Shown here in pieces: positions 7,727 to 16,704 of a stretch of DNA of 64,000 bases. Made by a program: the position numbers and the translations under genes. The stretch is from NCBI RefSeq assembly GCF_013265555.1, contig NZ_CP041345.1, forward strand, positions 1,472,581 through 1,536,580, given 5' to 3'. The notes beneath the pieces were generated by a model. That model saw nothing but the letters and a program-made list of their open reading frames with translations, ran no database searches and was not told where the DNA came from. Every line of letters starts with the position of its first letter. Positions within the stretch are counted from its first letter, which is position 1. This stretch comes from Tenuifilum thalassicum (GTDB lineage Bacteria; Bacteroidota; Bacteroidia; Bacteroidales; Tenuifilaceae).

Positions 7727-10687
7727 TTAAAACTTCAAATCAATACCTAAAGTTATTGTACGTGTTTTAGGATATACATCGTACATATCAACACCATATT
7801 CAAGACCACTATATGACATTTCTGGATCTAAACCTGTGTAATTTGTAAATGTGTAAAGGTTGTTGGAGGTTAAATACACTCGCATGCTTTTTACCCATTT
7901 TGTGTTTTTGGGAGAAAGGTTGTAGCCAATTGAGATGTTATCAATTTTGATAAATGAAGCATCTTCAAGATAGTAGTCGCTAATTTTAGGAGAATCGGTT
8001 AATCCTCTATCAATTTCATCAAGAACTTCTTTAAGGGCATTAAGAGTAGGGAGAATCTGAGGGTTAGAGAATACCATACGAGTAACATTAATAACCTTAT
8101 TTCCGAATGCACCGCGAAGCGAGATGTTGAAATCAAAGTTTTTGTAGGTAAAGAAGTTAGACCACCCAAGGGTAAATCGTGGCTGTGCATGTCCAACAAC
8201 TTGGCGTTGAGCAAGATTGATATCGCGTGTTACACCGCCTGCTGCAGTGTAGAACAGGAATTTACCATCTTGCGATAAGCCTGCGTATTTTGGCATGTAG
8301 AAAGTACCTATTTCTTCACCTTCAAAGAGGTACTGGGTCCAGTTTTGGTTACCAACTAAACCACGACCACTTAGCCATAGACGTTTCTTATCGCCTTCCG
8401 ACCATGAGTACTCGTCGTTCGAGAGTTTAACCAGCTTTTGCTTGTTGGTAGCAAAGTTAACAATGGTGCGCCATTTAAAATCTTTATTATCAATTGCGTA
8501 ACCAGTTACGTTGATTTCTAAACCTTTGTTGTCAATTTGTCCCACATTTGCCCAAGTAGTAGGAAGTGCATTTGGTGGAACAGGTACAGAATATGGGGCC
8601 AACAGGTCGTATGTCGATTTTACATAGTACTCAATTGAACCCTGAATCCTATTTTTTAGGATGGAGTAATCTAATCCGATGTTCAGCTCAGAGTTCTCTT
8701 CCCACTTCAAATCTGGATTGGCATTGTGAGAAATTGCAAAATTTATTGCATCCTCACCAGTTTCAAAGTTAGGTGCAGTTCCAGATGGGTAAGCATACAT
8801 AATATCCAAATATGAGGAGATTTCTTGATTACCAGTTATACCATAACCAACACGTAATTTCAGCTGGTTTACAATGTCGAGATCTTCAAGGAATGCCTCT
8901 TTTTTAATATCCCAAGCAACAGATGCTGAAGGGAATAAGCCCCACTCGTGATTTTTACCAAACTTTGAAGAGCCATCGCGACGAATAGTTGCAGTAGCAA
9001 AGTATTTTGAGTTGTAGTTGTAAGTTGCACGAGCAAAGAAGGATATTAGTCGGTTGGTACTCTTCCAGGACGAAATATCACCTACATTAACATTGTTAAG
9101 ATGACCCAAGTTATTTGATTTAAGATAGTTTGATAAAGCATCGCGGCCTTGTGCCGATAGCCCTGTGTTGAGATCCTCTTGGAATGAATAACCACCCAAT
9201 AAGGTGATATTATGAACCTCGTTAAATGACTTGGTGTAGTTAATGGTTGCCTCTAAAATTTTTGATTCAAAGTTTGAATAACTCCTACGTCCATATCCAT
9301 TATGTCCACCTGCATAAAGAGTAGTTGGCTCGTAGTAAAATGTTTCTGAATCGTTTCGTATATAGCTTAGATTGACACTACCAATCAACCCTTTAATTGG
9401 TTCTAAACTTAATTTTGTGGTACCAAAATAGTTTTTAGCATCTCTTTGATTCTGAATTAATTTAGCAATGGCAACAGGGTTGTTGTAATTAAAGTCGCGT
9501 TGAAACTCAAAGAAGTCGCCATTGGCATCATAAACAGGATCGACAGGGTTACGTTGATACATTTGGTAGAATACATTTGATGAACCCATTCCCCCACCAT
9601 AGTTTACATAGTTGTTCTTCTCAAATGTTCCTGCTAATGATGCATCTATTGTAAGAATATCGTTTAATGCTTTTTGAGTCAAGTTTAATCGGGCAATATT
9701 ACGTTGCTTATCGCTTCCAATTACAACACCTTGATTGTACTGATTGTTATATGATAACCTGTATGAAAGGTTTTCGGTTGAATTAGATATTGCAATAGAA
9801 TGCGATTGTGAAATCCCAGTTCTGAATATTTCATCTTGCCAGTTTGTATTTGCCCCATTATCGGCAAATCCTGTAATTCCCTTTTCAGCAACATAGTTTC
9901 TTATGTCATCAGCACTAAGAAACTCTAGACGCTTGCTTGTTTGGTCGGCTGAAACATATCCATTGTAATCAATTGTGGCTCCTTTGTTCTTTGAAGCTTT
10001 TTTAGTTGTAATTATAATTACACCATTTGATGCTCTAGAACCATAAATAGCTCCCGATGAGGCATCTTTTAAAATGTTGAACGATTCAATATCGTCGGGT
10101 GAAATCGTTGTTGGATCGGCCCCAGGAACTCCATCAATAACGTATAGAGGTTGAGTACTAGAAGCAAAACCTGCAGCACCTCTAATTTGCACGGCAAATC
10201 CGGAGTTTGGGTCACCCCCTTTTTTTGAAATGTTAACCCCAGCTACCTTGCCTTGCATAGCTTGAATAGGGTCGGTTAATGAGCCCCTATTAAGCTCTTC
10301 AGCTTTTACATTTACAACAGATCCAGTTCTGTCGCTCTTTTTTTGGACACCGTAACCTATAACTACAACCTCATCAAGCTCTTTAACCTCTTCTTTTAAG
10401 CTGATGTTTATTGTTTCTCTGCCAGCCACCGTAACCTCTTGCTGCTGGTAACCTACAAAAGTAAACACTAAAATGTCGTTTGAATTACATTTTATCATGT
10501 AATTACCATCCAAATTGGTTGTAGTCCCATTACTGGTACCTTTTACTACAACTGTTACCCCAACCATTGGCGTACCATCGTTGGCATCTGTAACAGTACC
10601 TGATACCTTTATCTCTTGTGCTGATACAGTAATTGATATCAGCAATATGAAACTTAAAAGAATCCATCTAAAATTTTTCTTAACCAT
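7727..10687 (-). CDS. susC: SusC/RagA-family TonB-linked outer-membrane transporter
   Basis: 986 aa with a signal peptide (LLSFILLISITVSAQ). It has an N-terminal carboxypeptidase-regulatory-like beta domain (KVSGTVTDANDGTPMVGVTV, about residues 26-110), a TonB-box-like DEVVVIGYG (about 105), a plug domain (QAMQGKVAGVNI, YVIDGVPG) and a 22-strand barrel ending TRTITLGIDLKF with a terminal Phe. This is the standard SusC architecture and length. It imports oligosaccharides with SusD, powered by TonB. First gene of the locus, with a 282-base divergent region separating it from the LacI-family gene. Confidence 0.97.
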   Translation of the reverse strand: MVKKNFRWILLSFILLISITVSAQEIKVSGTVTDANDGTPMVGVTVVVKGTSNGTTTNLDGNYMIKCNSNDILVFTFVGYQQQEVTVAGRETINISLKEEVKELDEVVVIGYGVQKKSDRTGSVVNVKAEELNRGSLTDPIQAMQGKVAGVNISKKGGDPNSGFAVQIRGAAGFASSTQPLYVIDGVPGADPTTISPDDIESFNILKDASSGAIYGSRASNGVIIITTKKASKNKGATIDYNGYVSADQTSKRLEFLSADDIRNYVAEKGITGFADNGANTNWQDEIFRTGISQSHSIAISNSTENLSYRLSYNNQYNQGVVIGSDKQRNIARLNLTQKALNDILTIDASLAGTFEKNNYVNYGGGMGSSNVFYQMYQRNPVDPVYDANGDFFEFQRDFNYNNPVAIAKLIQNQRDAKNYFGTTKLSLEPIKGLIGSVNLSYIRNDSETFYYEPTTLYAGGHNGYGRRSYSNFESKILEATINYTKSFNEVHNITLLGGYSFQEDLNTGLSAQGRDALSNYLKSNNLGHLNNVNVGDISSWKSTNRLISFFARATYNYNSKYFATATIRRDGSSKFGKNHEWGLFPSASVAWDIKKEAFLEDLDIVNQLKLRVGYGITGNQEISSYLDIMYAYPSGTAPNFETGEDAINFAISHNANPDLKWEENSELNIGLDYSILKNRIQGSIEYYVKSTYDLLAPYSVPVPPNALPTTWANVGQIDNKGLEINVTGYAIDNKDFKWRTIVNFATNKQKLVKLSNDEYSWSEGDKKRLWLSGRGLVGNQNWTQYLFEGEEIGTFYMPKYAGLSQDGKFLFYTAAGGVTRDINLAQRQVVGHAQPRFTLGWSNFFTYKNFDFNISLRGAFGNKVINVTRMVFSNPQILPTLNALKEVLDEIDRGLTDSPKISDYYLEDASFIKIDNISIGYNLSPKNTKWVKSMRVYLTSNNLYTFTNYTGLDPEMSYSGLEYGVDMYDVYPKTRTITLGIDLKF

Positions 10688-10734
10688 AACGCTTTAGTTT
10701 ATTGTCTGTATTTAAATCAGTTAAACTTATTTTT

Positions 10735-10766
10735 CAAACTTATTTAGTCAACACAATTAATGAAAA
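10735..10766 (-). promoter_or_regulatory. candidate promoter of the susC operon
   Basis: On the minus strand TAAGTTTG (10742-10735) fits the Bacteroidota -7 box TAnnTTTG. An A/T-rich TTTTC lies about 20 bases upstream where TTTG is expected. Predicted transcription start is near 10728, about 40 bases before the susC ATG. The -33 element is weak, so this is tentative. Confidence 0.5.
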
Positions 10767-10815
10767 TTTAACCTTATTTAAACTCCAAAGAGATGCAAAA
10801 CAGTAAAAAAATCAC

Positions 10816-10838
10816 GCAAACGATTTCGCAAACGTTTG
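10816..10838. promoter_or_regulatory. LacI-family operators between susC and the regulator
   Basis: Two adjacent sites: GCAAACGATTTC (10816-10827), an imperfect palindrome, and CAAACGTTTG (10829-10838), a perfect 10-bp palindrome. AAACGTTT-centred palindromes are the usual LacI/GalR-family operator core, and the adjacent gene is a LacI-family regulator. They lie 75-100 bases upstream of the predicted susC start, which would suit activation or looping rather than simple blocking. Confidence 0.7.
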
Positions 10839-10896
10839 AATTTTTCGTAAATATTATTACCTTGTGAGGGAGCATTTTTTTAATCCATTTTTAGCT

Positions 10897-10915
10897 TATA
10901 TTTGTTAACGTTTGA
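10897..10915 (+). promoter_or_regulatory. promoter of the LacI-family gene with overlapping operator half-site
   Basis: TATATTTG (10897-10904) matches the Bacteroidota -7 box. It is immediately followed by TAACGTTTGA (10906-10915), which repeats the operator core found at 10829. A regulator bound there would cover the transcription start, suggesting autoregulation (inference). Confidence 0.55.
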
Positions 10916-10969
10916 AATAGGTGTTATTATTATAACAAGCTAAAGGTCAAATAGTTCAATTTGTTTTTT

Positions 10970-11983
10970 ATGAAATCAAGTCAGGTTACCATTAAAGATA
11001 TTGCTCGTGAATTGGGAATTAGCCCATCAACAGTATCTCGCGCCCTTAAGGATCATCCCGATATTAGCCAGGAAACAAAACGATTGGTTAACGAACTAGC
11101 CAAAAAATATAACTATAAGCCCAATGCTATTGCTTTAAGCCTCCGTAATCAACGGAGTAATGTTATAGGTGTTGTAATTCCAGAAATAGTTCACTACTTT
11201 TTTTCCTCTGTAATTAGTGGAATTGAGGAGGTGGCAAATGCAAATGGGTATAGCGTAATGATTAGCCAGTCTAATGAAGACTTTAATCGCGAGGTTGCTG
11301 CCTGCGAAACTTTTCTTAATGGTATAATTGACGGTGTACTGATTTCTGTTTCAAAGGAAACAAACGATTATACACATTTTCACAGGTTTGAAGAGGAGGG
11401 TATACCCATAGTTTTCTTCGATAGAGCTGTTGATGAAATTCAAGCCGATAGGGTGATAATAGATGATTTTGATGGTGCATATCAGGCAACGGAACACCTT
11501 ATAGTACAGGGACGGAGAAAAATTGTTCACTTTGCTGGGCCCCAAAACAGGTTAATAGGACAAAACCGACTTAATGGTTACCTTAAAGCCATGCGCGATA
11601 ATGGTGTTGTTATTGATGAACGGTTGATTATTCCATGCGATACCTTCCAATCGGCATTGGTTGAAACACAAAAACTAATTGAAAGCGGATTAAAGTTTGA
11701 TTCTATTTTCACCGTTAACGACTTTACTGCAGCAGGAGCCTTGAAGATACTACTTAGAAATGGCTACAAAGTTCCAGACGATATAGCTGTTGTTGGTTTT
11801 GGCGATGATCAAACTTCACTTATGGTTGAACCGACCCTTACCACAGTTAATCAACCTGGCTTTGAAATGGGTAAAAAGGCTATGGAACAGTTAATTCGAA
11901 GAATAACACAAACAAAGCCAGAACCTCCAGTAACCGAACTACTAAAAACACAGCTTATTGTTCGGGAATCGTCTCGTTCGTAA
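10970..11983 (+). CDS. LacI-family transcriptional regulator
   Basis: 337 aa from the ATG at 10970; a TTG three codons earlier is an unlikely start. The N-terminal helix-turn-helix (KDIARELGISPSTVSRAL, residues about 9-26) and hinge helix (NAIALSLRNQRSN) precede a periplasmic-binding-protein-like sensor domain (IGVVIPEIVHYFFSSVISGI, then DGVLISVSKET, ADRVIIDDFDGAY, VNDFTAAGALKIL, VVGFGDDQ). This is the GalR/LacI architecture. It is divergent from susC with matching operators between them, so it most likely senses a sugar or phosphosugar from alpha-glucan breakdown and controls the locus and itself. Ligand unknown. Confidence 0.95.
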   Translation: MKSSQVTIKDIARELGISPSTVSRALKDHPDISQETKRLVNELAKKYNYKPNAIALSLRNQRSNVIGVVIPEIVHYFFSSVISGIEEVANANGYSVMISQSNEDFNREVAACETFLNGIIDGVLISVSKETNDYTHFHRFEEEGIPIVFFDRAVDEIQADRVIIDDFDGAYQATEHLIVQGRRKIVHFAGPQNRLIGQNRLNGYLKAMRDNGVVIDERLIIPCDTFQSALVETQKLIESGLKFDSIFTVNDFTAAGALKILLRNGYKVPDDIAVVGFGDDQTSLMVEPTLTTVNQPGFEMGKKAMEQLIRRITQTKPEPPVTELLKTQLIVRESSRS

Positions 11984-12175
11984 TTCTATAATGGGTTACT
12001 TTAAAAACTGTTAAAAGTTTATTCCCGACTATTTGTTTTAATATTGGTAATTGCCTTTGGATGAGCACTTTAGTGTTTGTGAGTGTATGCAACACCTATC
12101 CATTTTCTTTTTTATTACTTAAACCATTTAAAAGGGAGGTTATCCTTAAATAAGGGACTAATTTTTATTAAGAGC

Positions 12176-14611
12176 ATGAAGAGGTTTGTATTATTCTTTT
12201 ACTTATTTCTTGTATTTGGATCTTATTCATTTGCTGGTAGAGGAAAAGAACATTTGAGAGTACAACGGGAACTAACTGCAACACGTGTAAAGGAGCACAT
12301 TCATATTGACGGAAGGTTGAACGAACAGAGTTGGAAAATCGCTTCCAAAGCTACCGATTTCATCTTATACGAACCGTATAATGGATTAAAAGCTTCGCAA
12401 CCTACCGAAGTGAGCGTTATATACGATGACTATGCCATTTACATAGGAGCGAGGTTATACGATTCAGCTCCCGATAGCATTTACCGTGAGCTTGGTCAAC
12501 GTGATAAAAGCGATAACCTTCGGTCCGATGTTTTCAGTGTTTATATTAGTACTTATAACGATGGAGTAAACTATTTACAGTTTACAGTTTCGGCTTCGGC
12601 TGTGCAAACCGACATTAAGATTACTTCAAATAGGGGCGACCGAAATTGGAATGCGGTATGGAAGAGTGCTGTTTCTTTTGACAAAAATGGGTGGTATGTT
12701 GAAATGGAGATACCATACTCAGCTTTGCGATTTGCAAATACTTCTAGCCAAGTTTGGGGAGTAAACTTTTCACGCTTAATTAAGCGAAAGAACGAGGTTA
12801 GTACTTGGAATTTTGTTGATAAATCCCTTTCGGGCTTTGTAACACAGTCGGGGATACTAAAAGGTATCAGTGGAATTAAACCCCCTTTGAGGTTGTCGTT
12901 TATCCCTTATGTTTCGGGATATTTGGATCAATCTACAGATGATAACTCATATTCTTCAAGAATTAATGGCGGTATGGATTTGAAGCTTGGAATAGGCCAG
13001 AGCTTTACACTTGATGCAACCCTCATCCCCGATTTTGGCCAGGTGCCTTCCGACGATAAAATTCTTAACCTATCGCCATTTGAAGTTAAGTACGATGAAG
13101 CTCGCCAATTTTTCACAGAGGGAACTGAACTCTTTAATAAAGGTGGTATTTTTTACTCCCGTAGAATTGGTGGAAGACCTAAGGGATACTCCGATGCTTA
13201 TGATTCGCTTCTAACCAATGAGATAGTTGATCAGAATCCTCAAGAAACTAAAATGATTAACGCTACAAAGCTTTCGGGCAGGTTTGCAAACGGGCTTGGT
13301 TTAGGTATTTTTAATGCAATGACTCAAAACACATATGCCGATATTTTAGATACTATTACAGGTAATAGGCGAAGGGTTCTAACACAAGGATTTACCAACT
13401 ATAACATTTTTGTTCTCGATCAGAATTTACCTAACAATTCTTATGTTAGTCTGATAAATACAAATGTGCATCGCCCATCCGATAACTTTACTGCCGATGT
13501 TATTGCAACCGATTTTAATGTTAAAAACAAAAAACAAGAGTTTGCTGTAAGAGGGAAAGGCGCAGTGAGTCAACGCTTTTTGGATTCAATTGAAAGAGGG
13601 TACAAAGCAAATGTTGTATTATCAAAGATTAGTGGAAATTTTCAGGCAGATATTTGGACTAACATAGAGAGTAAGAACTATAATCCCAATGACCTTGGCT
13701 TTTTACGAAGTGCAAACGAGTTTTCAAATGGTTTAAGTTTGGAATACAAAATATTTGATCCTTTTTGGAAGTTCTTAAATGCTGAATTCGAATTTGATTT
13801 TCATGATTCTAGACTATACTCTCCCCGGAGCTTTAGTAGGCAGTCATTAGGGTTTGGATTTAGGTTTATGGATGTTAACAACTATTTTGGTAGGCTCAGC
13901 ATTCACTATAATCCTCGTTATGGTTACGATTACTATGAACCTAGGGTTGAAGGGCGAAAATATAAGACTCCTAGAGTATTATGGTTGCAATGGTTTGGCT
14001 CTCCCGATTATAGGAAAACAATTGCAGTTGATCATCGCGTGGCATACTGGTTTTCGGATATGTATAACCAAAAATCCTACCTAGTTAGTCTAAGCCCCCG
14101 AATTCGTTTTTCGAACAGGCTCCTAGCTATTTATAGCCTCTCATACCAATCGGAAAATAACAATATTGGTTATTACGATTACGATGGTACAGATGTACTT
14201 TTTGGTAGCAGAAAACTTGTAACTATTACCAATACTCTTAACATTCAGTTTGCAATTTCCCCTAAATCGTTTTTTAACATAAAGGCCCGCCATTACATTA
14301 GGCACTACAAATACAATGATATTTACACGCTTAACCTCGATGGAACACTTTCTTTAAATAATAGCGTTACCGATCCCGAAAACCGAAACTACAACCTCTT
14401 CAATATCGACATGTTTTACCAATGGCATTTTGCACCTGGTAGCGAGCTGGTTTTGGCTTGGAAAAACCAAGTTGAGGAATCGCTCGATAATCCTGTTTAT
14501 AATTACATGCAAAATGTAGAGAATTTATGGAATAGCCCTAAGTATAATAGCTTTTCAATCAAGATTCTTTACTATATCGATTATCAGCAGCTAAAAAAAC
14601 TCAGGTTGTAG
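12176..14611 (+). CDS. DUF5916 outer-membrane protein with N-terminal CBM9-like domain
   Basis: 811 aa from the ATG at 12176, which directly begins the signal peptide (MKRFVLFFYLFLVFGSYSFA). An ORF extension to 12083 adds 31 residues before it and is disfavoured. Residues about 28-220 match the carbohydrate-family-9-like beta-sandwich found before DUF5916 (HIDGRLNEQSWKIASKA, YDDYAIYIGARLYDS, VFSVYISTYNDG). The rest is a DUF5916 region rich in aromatic beta strands (FEVKYDEARQFFTEGTELF, typical for the family), presumably a barrel. Function of DUF5916 is not established. It follows the LacI-family gene by about 190 bases; a link to glycan handling is only by proximity. A long-chain role in outer-membrane transport is another possibility. 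Confidence 0.85.
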   Translation: MKRFVLFFYLFLVFGSYSFAGRGKEHLRVQRELTATRVKEHIHIDGRLNEQSWKIASKATDFILYEPYNGLKASQPTEVSVIYDDYAIYIGARLYDSAPDSIYRELGQRDKSDNLRSDVFSVYISTYNDGVNYLQFTVSASAVQTDIKITSNRGDRNWNAVWKSAVSFDKNGWYVEMEIPYSALRFANTSSQVWGVNFSRLIKRKNEVSTWNFVDKSLSGFVTQSGILKGISGIKPPLRLSFIPYVSGYLDQSTDDNSYSSRINGGMDLKLGIGQSFTLDATLIPDFGQVPSDDKILNLSPFEVKYDEARQFFTEGTELFNKGGIFYSRRIGGRPKGYSDAYDSLLTNEIVDQNPQETKMINATKLSGRFANGLGLGIFNAMTQNTYADILDTITGNRRRVLTQGFTNYNIFVLDQNLPNNSYVSLINTNVHRPSDNFTADVIATDFNVKNKKQEFAVRGKGAVSQRFLDSIERGYKANVVLSKISGNFQADIWTNIESKNYNPNDLGFLRSANEFSNGLSLEYKIFDPFWKFLNAEFEFDFHDSRLYSPRSFSRQSLGFGFRFMDVNNYFGRLSIHYNPRYGYDYYEPRVEGRKYKTPRVLWLQWFGSPDYRKTIAVDHRVAYWFSDMYNQKSYLVSLSPRIRFSNRLLAIYSLSYQSENNNIGYYDYDGTDVLFGSRKLVTITNTLNIQFAISPKSFFNIKARHYIRHYKYNDIYTLNLDGTLSLNNSVTDPENRNYNLFNIDMFYQWHFAPGSELVLAWKNQVEESLDNPVYNYMQNVENLWNSPKYNSFSIKILYYIDYQQLKKLRL

Positions 14612-14662
14612 CTTTTTTTGTATGGCTTTAAATACATATTTTTACTGAAAAATAATACTGAT

Positions 14663-15703
14663 ATGTTTTCAAGAGGATTTGCAAGCGATAACAATTCAGG
14701 GGTTCACCCTAATATTCTTAAAGCTATTAACCAGGTAAACGATGGACATGCAATTGCTTATGGTGATGATCCTATAACACAAAAGGCAATAGAACGCTTT
14801 AAGCAGATTTTTGGTGACGACATTGAAGTTTTTTTTGTGTTTATAGGCTCTGCAGCCAATGTGCTTGGACTAAAGGCATTAACCCAACCCCATAATGCAA
14901 TAATATGTACCGAGACAGCTCATATTAATGTTGATGAGTGTGGTGCTCCAGAGAGGTTTACTGGTTGCAAGCTACTAACTGTACCTTCCACTAATGGAAA
15001 GCTTACCATCGATGGAATTAAGAAGCACATGCACGGTTTTGGGTTCCAACATCATTCTCAACCTAAAGTCATTTCCATTTCACAGGTTAGTGAGCTTGGA
15101 ACTGTTTATACCATTGACGAAATAAAAGCTATTGCCGATTTTGCTCATGCCCATAATATGTTCCTTCATATGGATGGAGCCAGGCTAGCAAATGCTGCTG
15201 TGGCTCTAAACAAAGGATTTCGTGAGTTTACACGCGATGCTGGTGTTGATGTACTCTCGTTTGGAGGAACTAAGAATGGAATGATGTATGGCGAGGCAGT
15301 AGTGTTCTTTAATAAGGACTTAGCAAACGATTTTATGTATACCCGTAAGCAAGGTTTACAGCTTGCTTCAAAAATGCGTTATATCTCTGCACAATTCCTA
15401 GCATACCTCGAAGATGGGCAATGGGATGCCACTGCAAAGCATTCTAATAGCATGGCTAAGCTCCTTGCCGAAAGGGTGTCTAAAATTGAAGGCGTAGAAA
15501 TTACACAGCCGGTACACGCTAACGCTGTGTTTGCAATTATTCCCCCAGAGCTTATACCTAAACTCCAACAGGAGTACTTCTTTTATGTATGGGACGAGGA
15601 CCGTTCTGAGGTTCGATGGATGACTTCGTGGGACACTACCAAGGATGATATTGAGCAATTTGCTAACCTTTTGGAAGACCTGATGAAAACGGTCAGACAA
15701 TAG
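14663..15703 (+). CDS. ltaE: low-specificity L-threonine aldolase (beta-eliminating lyase family)
   Basis: 346 aa from the ATG at 14663; the ORF could extend to a start at 14618, but MFSRGFASDN aligns with the family N-terminus. It is a fold-type I PLP enzyme that cleaves L-threonine/allo-threonine to glycine and acetaldehyde. Visible features: SDNNSGVHP near the N-terminus, HMDGARLANA (Asp171, contacts the PLP pyridine nitrogen) and FGGTKNG with Lys204 as the Schiff-base lysine. Length is normal. It lies 51 bases after the DUF5916 gene on the same strand and ends before a repeat-filled gap. Confidence 0.92.
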   Translation: MFSRGFASDNNSGVHPNILKAINQVNDGHAIAYGDDPITQKAIERFKQIFGDDIEVFFVFIGSAANVLGLKALTQPHNAIICTETAHINVDECGAPERFTGCKLLTVPSTNGKLTIDGIKKHMHGFGFQHHSQPKVISISQVSELGTVYTIDEIKAIADFAHAHNMFLHMDGARLANAAVALNKGFREFTRDAGVDVLSFGGTKNGMMYGEAVVFFNKDLANDFMYTRKQGLQLASKMRYISAQFLAYLEDGQWDATAKHSNSMAKLLAERVSKIEGVEITQPVHANAVFAIIPPELIPKLQQEYFFYVWDEDRSEVRWMTSWDTTKDDIEQFANLLEDLMKTVRQ

Positions 15704-15719
15704 GAGAGGATTGTATCTG

Positions 15720-15980
15720 ATTGGCTGAGGAGGTTTGAGGAGCAGTGTGCTGTGTGCAGCGTTCAGTGTACTGTGTACAGAGGGATGTCATGCTGAACTT
15801 ACCGAAGCAGCCTGGTGGAAGAATATGAGAAAGTTAGAAGAAGTTAAATGAAGTTAGAGGAATGAATGACTCGGAATGATTCGGAAATATTCGGAAGATT
15901 TTATCGTTTAACGTTTAACGCCTTTTATCCGTCTTCGCCGGACAAACTTTGAACCTGGAACTTTAAACATTGAACCAACC
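15720..15980. repeat. composite dispersed repeat block
   Basis: Gene-free stretch between the convergent threonine aldolase and LytTR genes. It contains, in order, CAGTGTGCTGTGTGCAG-type words, GTCATGCTGAAC (about 15788), GAAGTTAGAAGAAG/GAAGTTAGAGG words (15833-15862), GACTCGGAATGATTCGG and AATATTCGG words (15867-15898), CGTTTAACGTTTAACG (15905-15920) and the hairpin-like CCGTCTTCGCCGGAC (about 15930). The same words recur at 29.4, 40.1, 46.9, 51.0, 55.8 and 62.4 kb. No gene or terminator recognised inside. Confidence 0.75.
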
Positions 15981-15990
15981 ATATTTTTGT

Positions 15991-16704
15991 TTAAAGAAAG
16001 TTCTTATTTAAAAACTCCTGAAACTGGTTTTTATACTGTTCTCCTATAGGGATGTAGGTGTCGCCATCAAAGACTATTCGATTTCGTTCTATTATGGTAA
16101 CCTTTTCAAGATTAACGATATAAGAGCGGTGTATACGCATGAACTTGTTGCCTGGAAGTTTTTCCTCAAGAGTTTTAAGGCTGATTAGCGACATTATTGG
16201 TTTTGAGCTAACAAGATGTATTCTAACGTACTCGCTTTTTGACTCAATATATTTTATGTCGTCGAAATTGATGCGAATGTGCTTATATTCCGACTTGATA
16301 AACAAGAAATTGCTATCCTCAGTAACTTTTACCTCCTTTTTTGAAGTCATTTCAAAGTATGCTTTTGCCTTATTGGCCGATTTTAAAAAGTCGGAATAGC
16401 TAATTGGCTTTAGCAGATAGTCTAAGGCATCAACTTTAAAACCTTCAACTGCATACTCACTATAGGCTGTTGTAAAAATTATACGCGGTGGATTTTCAAG
16501 CGTTTTCACAAAGTCCATCCCATTCAAGTCGGGCATGTTAATATCAACAAACATTAAATCTACATCCTCTTCTTTTAGAACCGTTAAGGCGTTCAGCGCA
16601 CTATCGCAAACCGCAATTTTTTCCAAAAATGGGGTTTTATCGATATACGATTCAATTTGTTTTAGAGCCAGCGGCTCATCATCTATTGCTATGCAGCGTA
16701 TCAT
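15991..16704 (-). CDS. LytTR-family response regulator
   Basis: 237 aa. It has an N-terminal receiver domain with Asp54 in MFVDINMPDLNG as the phosphoacceptor, an acidic pair IDDE at residues 7-10 and a Lys in LLKPIS. The C-terminal LytTR DNA-binding domain (about 135-237) shows IKYIESKSEYVRIHL and the closing FMRIHRSYIVNLEKV. It overlaps the kinase gene by four bases (ATGA), so the two are translationally coupled. It is the last gene of a ten-gene minus-strand run and is the probable output for signals sensed by the upstream kinase; targets unknown. Confidence 0.95.
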   Translation of the reverse strand: MIRCIAIDDEPLALKQIESYIDKTPFLEKIAVCDSALNALTVLKEEDVDLMFVDINMPDLNGMDFVKTLENPPRIIFTTAYSEYAVEGFKVDALDYLLKPISYSDFLKSANKAKAYFEMTSKKEVKVTEDSNFLFIKSEYKHIRINFDDIKYIESKSEYVRIHLVSSKPIMSLISLKTLEEKLPGNKFMRIHRSYIVNLEKVTIIERNRIVFDGDTYIPIGEQYKNQFQEFLNKNFL

